NCBI GenBank assembly: GCA_947313935.1
Contig: CAMZNW010000072.1
Location: forward strand, 1 to 13,690
Length of the DNA stretch: 13,690 nucleotides
Reading direction: 5' to 3'
DNA from: an uncultured Mollicutes bacterium
GTDB lineage: Bacteria > Bacillota_I > Bacilli_A > UBA3375
A program made the position numbers and the translations under genes. The notes beneath the pieces were generated by a model. It was given only the letters and a program-made list of their open reading frames with translations. It did not search any database and was not told the DNA's origin. Positions 7,372-13,690 of the stretch are shown in pieces (the stretch's first letter is position 1; each line of letters begins with the position of its first letter).

Positions 7372-8209
7372 AGATTTTAAAAAGTATGCAATCATTTATT
7401 ATTTATGGATAATAATATTTGTAGTATTACCAATATTATTAATATTTATTCAATCTTTTTTAGATATGAACCATCATTTTAATTTGATTAACTATAAAAC
7501 TTTTTTTTCAAGTACATATTTAAAAATGACTTTTAATTCAATTATATATGCTTTATTAATTACACTAATATGTTTAATGCTAGCATTTCCAACTGCTTAT
7601 TTAATTTTAAAAACAAAATATAAAAAAATTTTATTAATTTTATTAATTTTACCATCTTGGATTAACCTATTATTAAAAACATATGCTTTTATGGGTTTAT
7701 TAGCAACTAAAGGTTTTTTAAACAATATTTTAGTTTTATTAAATTTAAATCCAGTTCAATTTTTATTTACAATTAAAGGATTTTTAATTGTATCAATTTA
7801 TATTTTTATTCCTTTTATGATTTTACCAATTTATAATTCAATTGAACAAATTCCTGAAAATTTAATTAAAGCAGCTCAAGATTTAGGTGCAAATAAATGG
7901 CAAATAATTAAAAAAATTATCATTCCACTATCTAAAAATGGAATTAATGCAGGAATTCAAGTGGTTTTTATTCCAAGTTTATCAATCTTTATGATTACAC
8001 GATTAATTGCTGGAAATCAAATCATCACATTAGGAACAGCAATTGAAGAGCATTTTTTGGTTACTGGAAATTGGGGAATGGGAGCAGCGATTGGAAGTAT
8101 TTTAATTATTAGTTTATTTTTATCAATTTTTATTGTACAATATCCTCGTAAAAAATTCCTTCGTAAAAAAAATGTAGATATCCCAAGTGTAGGTGGTGCA
8201 AATGTTTAA
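7364..8209 (+). CDS. potB: Spermidine/putrescine ABC transporter permease PotB
   Basis: One of the two membrane subunits of the polyamine importer, 281 residues with about six membrane segments. The cytoplasmic EAA loop that docks on PotA is clear (KAAQDLGANKWQIIKKIIIP, near residues 168-187). The start codon lies inside the end of potA: the eight bases ATGTTTAA contain both the potB start and the potA stop. I see no convincing ribosome binding site, so translation is probably coupled to potA. Assignment as B rather than C rests on operon order and the longer N-terminal region. Confidence 0.94.
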   Translation: MFKDFKKYAIIYYLWIIIFVVLPILLIFIQSFLDMNHHFNLINYKTFFSSTYLKMTFNSIIYALLITLICLMLAFPTAYLILKTKYKKILLILLILPSWINLLLKTYAFMGLLATKGFLNNILVLLNLNPVQFLFTIKGFLIVSIYIFIPFMILPIYNSIEQIPENLIKAAQDLGANKWQIIKKIIIPLSKNGINAGIQVVFIPSLSIFMITRLIAGNQIITLGTAIEEHFLVTGNWGMGAAIGSILIISLFLSIFIVQYPRKKFLRKKNVDIPSVGGANV

Positions 8210-8999
8210 AAAAATTAGTAGAAACTTATTTTTAACAATGATGTTTATATTTTTATATTTTCCAATATTTTATTTAATTATATACAGTTTTAATAGTGGA
8301 GATACGATGGTATCATTTGATGGCTTTTCTTTGAAATGGTATCGAGAACTATTACATAATAAAGATATTTTAATAATAATATTAAATACAGTGATTGTGG
8401 CCTTAATAAGTGCTTTAATAGCTTCAATTATTGGAACATTAGGAGCGATTGCAATCTATCAAACCAAGAATAAACAAAAACAAAATATCCTTTATTCATT
8501 AAATTCAGTTTTAATTATTTCACCTGATGTAATAATTGGGATATCATTTTTATTACTATTTACAGTTTTTGCAATACCATTTGGATTTATGTCAGTATGT
8601 TTAGCACATATTGCTTTTAGTATTCCAGTTGTAGTAATCATGATTTTACCGAAATTAAACCAATTAAATGGAAATATTATTTATGCAGCAAAAGACCTTG
8701 GAGCAAGTGAATATCAAGTATTTAGTAGAATATTGCTCCCTTTAATTAAACCAGGTTTAATCATTGGATTTTTCACTGCATTTACTTATTCATTAGATGA
8801 TTTTGCAGTGACTTTCTTTGTAACTGGAAATGGTTTTACAACATTAGCAGTTAATATTTATTCATCAGCAAGAATAGGAATATCACTTGAAATTAATGCA
8901 TTAAGTACAATAATTTTTGTAATAACCTTTGTAATGGCTATTTTATATTACATATTTGAAATTCGTGGAGGTAAAAGTAAATATGTCAAAAATAATTAA
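8202..8999 (+). CDS. potC: Spermidine/putrescine ABC transporter permease PotC
   Basis: The second membrane subunit of the importer, 265 residues with about six hydrophobic segments. Its EAA loop reads IIYAAKDLGASEYQVF followed by RILLPLIKPG. The N-terminal segment YFPIFYLIIYSFNSG and the FDGFSLKWYRELL stretch are typical of PotC. The ATG at 8202 again sits in an ATGTTTAA overlap with the previous stop codon, with AGGTGG (8191-8196) as ribosome binding site; the upstream GTG codons at 8193 and 8196 would leave no room for that site. The 3' end overlaps potD by 17 bases. Confidence 0.94.
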   Translation: MFKKISRNLFLTMMFIFLYFPIFYLIIYSFNSGDTMVSFDGFSLKWYRELLHNKDILIIILNTVIVALISALIASIIGTLGAIAIYQTKNKQKQNILYSLNSVLIISPDVIIGISFLLLFTVFAIPFGFMSVCLAHIAFSIPVVVIMILPKLNQLNGNIIYAAKDLGASEYQVFSRILLPLIKPGLIIGFFTAFTYSLDDFAVTFFVTGNGFTTLAVNIYSSARIGISLEINALSTIIFVITFVMAILYYIFEIRGGKSKYVKNN

Positions 9000-10044
9000 A
9001 AATATTATTGTAATAATTATTTTAATACTACTATTACAAATGATAAAATTAGGACTAACTTATCATCCAAATTTACATGAACAAAATTTATTTATCTATA
9101 ATTGGGGAGAATATATTGATCCTGATTTAATTACTAAATTTGAAAAAGAGAGTGGTTATAATGTAGTATATGAAACTTTTGATTCAAACGAAGCAATGTA
9201 TACAAAAGTAAAAGCTGGTTCATCACCCTATGATATTATCTTTCCATCAGATTATATGGTTGATAAAATGCGACAAGAAAATTTATTAGTTCCTCTAGAT
9301 TATAAACAACTACCTGCTTTTAAAAACATTGATAAACAATTTTTAAACAAACCTTTTGATCCGAAAAATAAATATTCTATTCCTTATTTTTGGGGAACAG
9401 TCGGTATTATTTATAATACTACAAAAACAAATTTAAAGTTTGATTCATGGGAAGATTTATGGGATCCTAGTTTGGAAAATGATTTATTTTTAGTTGATGG
9501 AGCACGTGAGGTATTAGGAAGTAGTTTGAAAAGTTTAGGTTATTCATTAAATTCAATTAATGATCAACAATTAAACTTAGCGCAACAAAAATTATTTGGT
9601 TTACAAGATAATGTAAAAGCAATAATAGGTGATGAAATGTTACAACTAATGCCTCAAGGTGAAGCAGCAGCAGCGTTAACATGGTCAGGTTCAGCACAAG
9701 CGATGATTGATGAAAATAGTGATTTAACATATACGATTCCAAAAGAAGGTTCAAATATATTTTTAGATAATATTGCTATTGCAAAAACAGCAAAAAATAA
9801 AAAAGGGGCTTATGAATTTATTAATTTTATGCTGTTACCTGAAAATGCTGCTCAAAATGCAGATTGGGTTGGATATGCAACACCAAATAAAGCGGCACAA
9901 AAATTAATGGATCCAGATGTAATTAATGATCCGCGATTTTATCCACCTTATGAAGTAACTAAAAATGATGAATATTATCGTTTTATTGGTAATGAATATA
10001 TGCAAAAATATAATGATTTATTTTTAGAGTTTAAAATGTATTAA
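8983..10044 (+). CDS. potD: Spermidine/putrescine-binding protein PotD, non-lipoprotein form
   Basis: The extracytoplasmic receptor that hands polyamines to PotBC, 353 residues. It has one N-terminal hydrophobic segment (about residues 5-24), then the family opening LFIYNWGEYIDPDLI, YETFDSNEAMYTKV, SIPYFWGTVGIIYN, DGAREVLGSSLKSLGYSLNS, TWSGSAQAM and the ending DLFLEFKMY. The resemblance to streptococcal PotD as I recall it runs along the whole chain. There is no cysteine near the end of the hydrophobic segment, so it cannot be a lipoprotein and is probably held by an uncleaved membrane anchor or released after cleavage. The ATG at 8983 is served by GGAGG (8967-8971, inside potC); the TTG at 8956 upstream would add nine polar residues before the anchor and is less likely. 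Confidence 0.95.
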   Translation: MSKIIKNIIVIIILILLLQMIKLGLTYHPNLHEQNLFIYNWGEYIDPDLITKFEKESGYNVVYETFDSNEAMYTKVKAGSSPYDIIFPSDYMVDKMRQENLLVPLDYKQLPAFKNIDKQFLNKPFDPKNKYSIPYFWGTVGIIYNTTKTNLKFDSWEDLWDPSLENDLFLVDGAREVLGSSLKSLGYSLNSINDQQLNLAQQKLFGLQDNVKAIIGDEMLQLMPQGEAAAALTWSGSAQAMIDENSDLTYTIPKEGSNIFLDNIAIAKTAKNKKGAYEFINFMLLPENAAQNADWVGYATPNKAAQKLMDPDVINDPRFYPPYEVTKNDEYYRFIGNEYMQKYNDLFLEFKMY

Positions 10045-10084
10045 AATATATGAACAATAAAATTAATTATAAAAGGGACTTAAA

Positions 10085-10759
10085 ATGGAGATAATGCAAA
10101 GAGTGAAATTTTTAGTGTTTACAATAGTAAGTATTATAATAGTTTTTTTAATTAGTCAAAATGCTAATGCACAAATATGGTCGGGATTAAATCTAGTAGC
10201 AACAATAAGTGGAGTACTATGTGTATTTTTAGTTGCAAAAAAAGATATTCGAAATTATTATGTAGGTGTAATTGCAGTTAGTACATATGGATTAGTTGCA
10301 TATCATTATGGATATTTGTATGATTATTTATTAAATATTTATATTTTAATTCCAGTTCAAGTAATTGGATATTATTATTGGAGTAATTATAAACATGATA
10401 ATTCAAAACGAATTGAAGTAGCAGAAATAAAATATCAAGGAGTAATATATTTAATAAGTGTGATTGCTATTATTTTATTAAGTACAGTTTTTTATAATGT
10501 AGTATCAATACAATTAAAAGGAAGTCCATCTAATTTACCTCAAATATTAAAAGTATTTGATGCGGTGACAACTGTATTTACACTTTTAGCACAATATATG
10601 ATGATAAAAAGGTATGCTCAACAATGGGTTTTATGGATTATTGTTAATCTTGGTTCAATTATTATGTGGATTTATTTTGGAGATTTAAATTTAGTACTAA
10701 TGTTTACGGTTTATTTGATTGTAGCTATTTATGGATATTTTAATTGGAATAAAAAATAA
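10085..10759 (+). CDS. pnuC: PnuC-family vitamin transporter, probably nicotinamide riboside importer
   Basis: A 224-residue membrane protein with about seven hydrophobic segments. PnuC features are LNLVATISGVLCVFLVAKKD near residue 37, NYYVGVIAVSTYG, the QVIGYYYW segment, FDAVTTVFTLLAQYMM, and WVLWIIVN. These proteins move a nucleoside-like vitamin down its gradient, and a kinase traps it inside; nicotinamide riboside is the usual substrate, while PnuT (thiamine) and PnuX (riboflavin) relatives exist. No TPP or FMN riboswitch could fit in the 40-base gap before it, which favours nicotinamide riboside weakly. Two starts are possible: ATG 10085 (AAAGGGA at 10072-10078 region) or ATG 10094 (GGAG at 10087-10090). 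It is the last gene before a terminator and probably belongs to the pot transcript. Confidence 0.9.
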   Translation: MEIMQRVKFLVFTIVSIIIVFLISQNANAQIWSGLNLVATISGVLCVFLVAKKDIRNYYVGVIAVSTYGLVAYHYGYLYDYLLNIYILIPVQVIGYYYWSNYKHDNSKRIEVAEIKYQGVIYLISVIAIILLSTVFYNVVSIQLKGSPSNLPQILKVFDAVTTVFTLLAQYMMIKRYAQQWVLWIIVNLGSIIMWIYFGDLNLVLMFTVYLIVAIYGYFNWNKK

Positions 10760-10829
10760 AATAATTATGGAATTAAAAGAATAAATATAGATTTTATTTA
10801 TTAAAATATAAATTAAAAGTACATTATAG

Positions 10830-10864
10830 AAAAAGTTACAATTAAAATTAATTGTAACTTTTTT
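10830..10864 (+). terminator. Strong intrinsic terminator ending the mutL-pnuC string
   Basis: AAAAAGTTACAATTA (10830-10844) pairs perfectly over 15 bases with the arm at 10849-10863 around the loop AAAT, and the T run extends to 10864. The leading A run makes it potentially bidirectional. It lies 71 bases after the pnuC stop. Confidence 0.92.
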
Positions 10865-11009
10865 AAGTGTAATAAATATGTGAAATTTATAAAATTTATA
10901 AAACTATCTAACTTACCATTTAAATTAATTTTTAAATATAGATACTTTAAATTTCTTTTAATTTTAATTTTTCTAATAAAAATGATTACATAAAAAAATT
11001 AAAGAATAA

Positions 11010-11041
11010 TTCTCACAAATATAATTTAAAAATAGTATAAT
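11010..11041 (+). promoter_or_regulatory. Promoter of the atp operon
   Basis: TATAAT at 11036-11041 is a perfect -10 box without a TG extension. The best -35 candidate is TTCTCA (11010-11015, 4 of 6) with a long 20-base spacer, so either the -35 contribution is weak or the A/T tracts upstream help. The predicted start is near 11048. Confidence 0.6.
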
Positions 11042-11048
11042 ATAAATA

Positions 11049-11061
11049 TGCACTTAGTGCA
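11049..11061. repeat. Inverted repeat at the predicted atp transcription start
   Basis: TGCAC-TTA-GTGCA is a perfect 5-bp inverted repeat starting 7 bases after the -10 box. It could be an operator over the start site or a small hairpin at the 5' end of the atp mRNA. It is more GC-rich than everything around it. Confidence 0.45.
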
Positions 11062-11085
11062 CACAATTATTCGAAATGAGGTTTT

Positions 11086-11457
11086 ATGTTCGAAAAAAAA
11101 AGAAAAGTCGACATTACTTTTAGTGTTATTACTTTAATTTTATTCATAATTTCACAATTATTAAAAATATATAAATTATTATTTGTGGGATTTTTTGTAG
11201 GTGCTGCAATTAGCTCTTTAGTATTTCATTTAAATATGAAACGGACAATAAAAGAAAGTAGTAATATTGAGAAAGGTGCAGTACTAAAAACAATTTACAA
11301 AAGTTTTATTTTAAATATGTTAATTTATTTATTTGGATTATCATTTTTAGGAATATTTTTTGCAGATTATGTTTTTTTAACTGGTGCTATTACAGCAGTA
11401 GTTTATCGAATGGTACTACTTAAGATACTAAAAGAAGTGGTAAAACAGAAAGGGTGA
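11086..11457 (+). CDS. atpI: AtpI-like membrane protein of the ATP synthase operon
   Basis: A 123-residue protein with about four hydrophobic segments (near residues 10-27, 30-47, 73-90 and 93-112), a basic N-terminus and a basic C-terminal tail. Sequence motifs are weak, as is normal for AtpI, so the call rests on size, topology and its place as first gene before atpB. AtpI proteins are thought to help assemble the c-ring and in some bacteria to affect ion supply. GAGG (11078-11081) precedes the ATG. Its stop is 7 bases before the atpB start. Confidence 0.75.
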   Translation: MFEKKRKVDITFSVITLILFIISQLLKIYKLLFVGFFVGAAISSLVFHLNMKRTIKESSNIEKGAVLKTIYKSFILNMLIYLFGLSFLGIFFADYVFLTGAITAVVYRMVLLKILKEVVKQKG

Positions 11458-11464
11458 TTTTTTG

Positions 11465-12232
11465 ATGGCAAAAGAACAATTAAGTGGTTTTGCTAAAACT
11501 GTATTTGAGCCTTATATAACTGTGTTTGCTGTTTTTATTTTTGTTGCAATATTATTGTTTTTACTAAGATTTCAAATTAAAAGGTTAAACCCTTTAAAAA
11601 TAGAATCTAATAGTCAAAGCATTATTGAACTTATCTTCGGATTTTTTGAAGGATTAGTGGAATCAATGGTTAGTAAAAAGTATGTTGCTAAATTGACACC
11701 ACTTGCAATAACAATTTTTTTAACAATAGCATTAACAAATGTTATTGGTTTAATTGGTCTTTCTGAAGGAGCTAGGTTTAACCCAATATATACATTAACA
11801 TGGTCATTTTTTCTGTTTTTCGTATGGACAGCTTATGGGATTTATGTTGTAGGATTTAAGCATTATACCAAAGAATTAGCAACACCTTTTTGGATGTTGC
11901 CATTAGAGTTAGTTGGAAATTTTGCTAAACCAATTTCGATGGGATTTCGTTTATTTGGAAATATATCAGCAGGAGCAATTATAATGCTAGGTTTTTGGAT
12001 GATACCAAATTATTTAATTAATATGGATATTGTTTTAAACTTAGGAAATGGACCGTTATTATTATTCATTTCAGGGGCAGTTAATGTAGTTATAGCGGCA
12101 ACATTTGCTTTTATGGGGTCATTTTTATCGATTTATTTTTCGTTATTTAGTCCACTAATACAAGCATTTGTATTTACAGTATTAACTTTGGTTAATATTG
12201 GAATGATTGTTAATACAATTGATCAAAAATAA
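11465..12232 (+). CDS. atpB: F-type ATP synthase subunit a
   Basis: Subunit a forms the two ion half-channels beside the c-ring. The protein has 255 residues and several membrane helices. The essential arginine is R162 within MGFRLFGNISAG, preceded by PLELVGNFAKPIS; the last helix has LIQAFVFTVLTLVNIGMIVN, with the conserved QAFVFTxLT pattern. The N-terminal region keeps the family NPLKIE-like turn and LTPLAITIFLTIALTNVIGLI. I chose the ATG at 11465; a TTG directly before it (11462) has slightly better spacing to AGGG (11451-11454) and would only add one residue. Confidence 0.96.
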   Translation: MAKEQLSGFAKTVFEPYITVFAVFIFVAILLFLLRFQIKRLNPLKIESNSQSIIELIFGFFEGLVESMVSKKYVAKLTPLAITIFLTIALTNVIGLIGLSEGARFNPIYTLTWSFFLFFVWTAYGIYVVGFKHYTKELATPFWMLPLELVGNFAKPISMGFRLFGNISAGAIIMLGFWMIPNYLINMDIVLNLGNGPLLLFISGAVNVVIAATFAFMGSFLSIYFSLFSPLIQAFVFTVLTLVNIGMIVNTIDQK

Positions 12233-12251
12233 AAAAATGGAGGAAATTATT

Positions 12252-12482
12252 ATGGATACAGGATTAGTAGCAATAGGTGCAGGATTAGCAATAGGGTTAA
12301 CAGGAATTGGGACAGGAATCGGACAAGGTAGATTAATTGCAGGTGCATTAGAAGGTATGGCAAGAAATCCAGAAATGGTTGAAGAATTAAAAGTAAATAT
12401 GTTTGTTGGGGCTGCATTGGCTGAGTCAAGTGCAATTTATGGTTTGATTATCGCATTAGTATTAATTTTCATGAAAATGTAA
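12252..12482 (+). CDS. atpE: F-type ATP synthase subunit c with Na+-binding signature
   Basis: The rotor-ring subunit, a 76-residue hairpin of two membrane helices: glycine-rich GAGLAIGLTGIGTGIGQG in helix 1, the polar loop ARNPEM and the ion carboxylate E58 in helix 2. The ligands known from the sodium ring of Ilyobacter tartaricus (Q32, E65, S66, Y70) correspond to Q25, E58, S59 and Y63 with identical spacing. Proton-type Bacilli rings lack this set; B. subtilis, as I recall it, has GIGNG and VEALP at these places. Na+ use is therefore likely but is a prediction. TGGAGGAA (12238-12245) supports the ATG at 12252 rather than the in-frame start further upstream, which would overlap atpB and add a polar lead. 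Confidence 0.97.
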   Translation: MDTGLVAIGAGLAIGLTGIGTGIGQGRLIAGALEGMARNPEMVEELKVNMFVGAALAESSAIYGLIIALVLIFMKM

Positions 12483-12512
12483 TTAATAATAAGTTTATAA
12501 GGAGAAAAAAGT

Positions 12513-13007
12513 ATGTTTAATTCGTTTATATCTAATGCTGTAGTGATGCAAATTGCAGCGACAATTATTTTAGTGCTTTTTATAAAAAAATGGACCTATA
12601 GTGCGTATGTTGAATACATGCAAAAACGTAAAGATACGGTAAATGGAAATATTGAAGATGCACGAAATAAACAAGAACAAGCTGCTTTTATTTTAAGTGA
12701 ATTAGAAGCAGAAAAAAAAGAATTAAAACTTAAAAAAATGCAAATTTTAGCTTCTTCAGAAGAAGAAGCTAAAAAAGAAAAAAATATTATAATAGCTCAA
12801 GCAAAAGAGCGTGCACATGCACTTTTAGAAAAAGCTCAAATAGAAATTGAACAAGAAAAGCTACAAGTCCAAGAAGAACTTTCTAATGAAGTAATTCAAA
12901 TGGCAACATTAGTAGCAGAAAAATTTTTAGTTGATGCAATAGATGCTGAAGATAATAATGCAATGATGAACCAAGCATTAAAAAAGGTTAATCTTGAACG
13001 CGCGTAA
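12513..13007 (+). CDS. atpF: F-type ATP synthase subunit b
   Basis: The peripheral stalk subunit of 164 residues: one N-terminal membrane helix (about residues 8-25, NAVVMQIAATIILVLFI), then a long charged right-handed coiled-coil region rich in E, K, Q and A, starting with the conserved R39 in YMQKRKDTV and ending with VIQMATLVAEKFL and a short amphipathic tail that binds delta. AAGGAG (12499-12504) gives good spacing to the ATG. The last 14 bases overlap the TTG start of atpH. Confidence 0.96.
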   Translation: MFNSFISNAVVMQIAATIILVLFIKKWTYSAYVEYMQKRKDTVNGNIEDARNKQEQAAFILSELEAEKKELKLKKMQILASSEEEAKKEKNIIIAQAKERAHALLEKAQIEIEQEKLQVQEELSNEVIQMATLVAEKFLVDAIDAEDNNAMMNQALKKVNLERA

Positions 13008-13518
13008 GTTAGTAGAAGATTATGCTAATGTTTTTTATGAAGTATGTAGTGAACAAGGCATAGTTTCAGAGGCATTGTATGATTTGCAAGCAATAAATGA
13101 TGTATCTAATGAAATAAAACAAGTATTAGAAAGTCCAATTATATCTAAAAATATTAAACATGAATTAATAGACGAATTAAAAAATAATAATTTTAATAAA
13201 GAAACTATAAATTTATTAAAAATTTTAATTGATGCTGGAAATTATGCATTATTAAGAATGATTATTGAAGATGTTCAAAAAATATTTTTAAAAAATGAAA
13301 ATATCACAATAGTTTAAATTACTAATGCTAAAAAATTATCATATAAAAAATATGATGAGTTAAGAATTTCACTTGAAGAAAAACTTAATAGTTTAGTAAT
13401 TATTGATTTTAAAATTAAACCAGAGACAATTGGTGGAATGTGTATTAAATATAATGGGAAAATTATTGATAATACAGTTAAAAAGCAACTCACAAAAATA
13501 CAAAAAACATTCAAATAA
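12994..13518 (+). pseudogene. atpH: F-type ATP synthase subunit delta, interrupted by an in-frame stop
   Basis: Delta joins the b stalk to the top of the alpha3beta3 head. The frame starts at TTG 12994 (site AAAAAGG at 12981-12987) and encodes the helical N-terminal domain: KLVEDYANVFYEV, LESPIISKNIKHELIDEL, NLLKILIDAGNYALL. It stops at TAA 13315-13317 after 107 residues. The same frame then continues without a gap as ITNAKKLSYKKYDELRISL, PETIGGMCIKY, KIIDNTVKKQL, the typical C-terminal domain, to TAA 13516-13518. The total of 174 codons is normal for delta. One base change from a sense codon would explain it. No ATG, GTG or TTG with a ribosome binding site restarts the second half; only ATT 13318 sits at the junction. 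It may be a real nonsense mutation, split subunits, read-through or a sequencing error. Confidence 0.9.
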
Positions 13519-13530
13519 AGAGGTGAAATT

Positions 13531-13690
13531 ATGGCTTTAAATACAGTACAAATTGCATCACTTTTAAAATCTAAAATTAAAGAATACGATGTTAAATTAG
13601 ATTTAGATGAAGTTGGTGAAGTAGTAACAATTGGAGATGGAGTAGCAGTTTGTTATGGTCTTGATAATGCATTTTTTGGTGAACTTATAG
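13531..13690 (+). CDS. atpA: F-type ATP synthase subunit alpha, N-terminal fragment (runs off the window)
   Basis: The first 53 codons of the alpha subunit, cut by the window edge. The visible part is the N-terminal helix that binds delta (QIASLLKSKIKEYDVKLD) and the start of the beta-barrel domain: DEVGEVVTIGDGVAVCYGL then DNAFFGELI. The nucleotide-binding motifs lie beyond the window. AGAGGTG (13519-13525) supports the ATG, 12 bases after the end of the delta frame. Confidence 0.96.
   Translation, partial: MALNTVQIASLLKSKIKEYDVKLDLDEVGEVVTIGDGVAVCYGLDNAFFGELI

Larger units (their letters stand above)
10760..11085. other. Non-coding gap between pnuC and the ATP synthase operon
   Basis: This 326-base AT-rich stretch holds the terminator at 10830-10864, a tandem pair of the 9-mer AAATTTATA (10883-10900), an A/T-tract region that could act as an UP-like element, and the atp promoter with its start-site inverted repeat. 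I see no open reading frame with a ribosome binding site and no RNA gene in it. Confidence 0.8.

Noticed and set aside
9557..9754. Reverse-strand open frame of 65 codons inside potD
   Set aside because: It lies within a conserved part of PotD and its leucine/histidine-rich translation is a typical antisense artefact.
10883..10900. Tandem repeat AAATTTATA x2 as a CRISPR or replication-origin motif
   Set aside because: Two copies of a pure A/T 9-mer are expected by chance in such AT-rich DNA; no spacers, further copies or origin genes are present.
12207..12251. Longer atpE start upstream of the ATG at 12252
   Set aside because: It would overlap the end of atpB, adds charged residues unlike any c subunit, and ignores the strong GGAGG site before 12252.
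12250..12435. Reverse-strand open frame of 61 codons opposite atpE
   Set aside because: The composition mirrors the glycine/alanine-rich c subunit on the other strand; no independent support.
13314..13514. Reverse-strand open frame of 66 codons
   Set aside because: It covers exactly the C-terminal part of the interrupted delta subunit, whose + strand translation is clearly conserved.
13315..13518. Alternative genetic code with TAA as sense
   Set aside because: Other genes in the window, such as mutL, potA, potB and atpE, end properly at TAA, so general reassignment does not fit.

Overview
The window is very AT-rich and densely packed, and almost every gene lies on the + strand. Shine-Dalgarno sites (AAGGAG, GGAGG), extended -10 promoters and U-tailed hairpin terminators point to a low-GC Firmicute. 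The protein set (MutL with endonuclease motif, MiaA, a FabT-like MarR regulator, streptococcal-style PotABCD, PnuC, F-type ATP synthase in the order I-B-E-F-H-A) would suit the Erysipelotrichia or a neighbouring Bacilli/Mollicutes-related lineage. That placement is inference; there is no rRNA to confirm it.

Layout. Positions 1-242 are a non-coding leader ending in a strong terminator hairpin just before a BCCT-family (betaine/choline/carnitine) transporter gene (243-1799). That gene has its own terminator overlapping its stop codon. A new promoter near 1891-1921 then starts a tightly packed gene string: mutL, miaA, an extended DUF896 (YnzC-like) protein, a MarR-family regulator, a divergent chorismate synthase-like protein, potA-potB-potC-potD (polyamine ABC importer) and pnuC (nicotinamide riboside-type importer). 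Neighbouring genes overlap or are separated by at most about 40 bases, and the string ends at a terminator at 10830-10864. After about 220 AT-rich bases carrying a promoter, the ATP synthase operon begins: atpI-like, atpB (a), atpE (c), atpF (b), atpH (delta) and the first 53 codons of atpA (alpha).

How the parts fit. The long middle string combines DNA and tRNA maintenance (mutL, miaA) with uptake of polyamines and an NAD precursor, which suits a host-associated organism that scavenges. The c subunit carries the full ligand set Q25/E58/S59/Y63 seen in sodium-translocating rotors, and the BCCT transporter keeps the GMGIG segment of sodium-coupled members. Together they suggest that a sodium gradient matters in this cell.

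Most notable points: (1) atpH has an in-frame TAA at 13315-13317 that splits an otherwise intact 174-codon delta-subunit frame at its domain boundary; (2) the c subunit has the Na+ signature; (3) the BCCT gene appears to sit behind an attenuator-type leader of unrecognised class; (4) the AroC homologue keeps its two histidines and the GRHD motif but has lost several substrate/FMN-site residues. I found no CRISPR array, insertion sequence, tRNA, rRNA or defence system.
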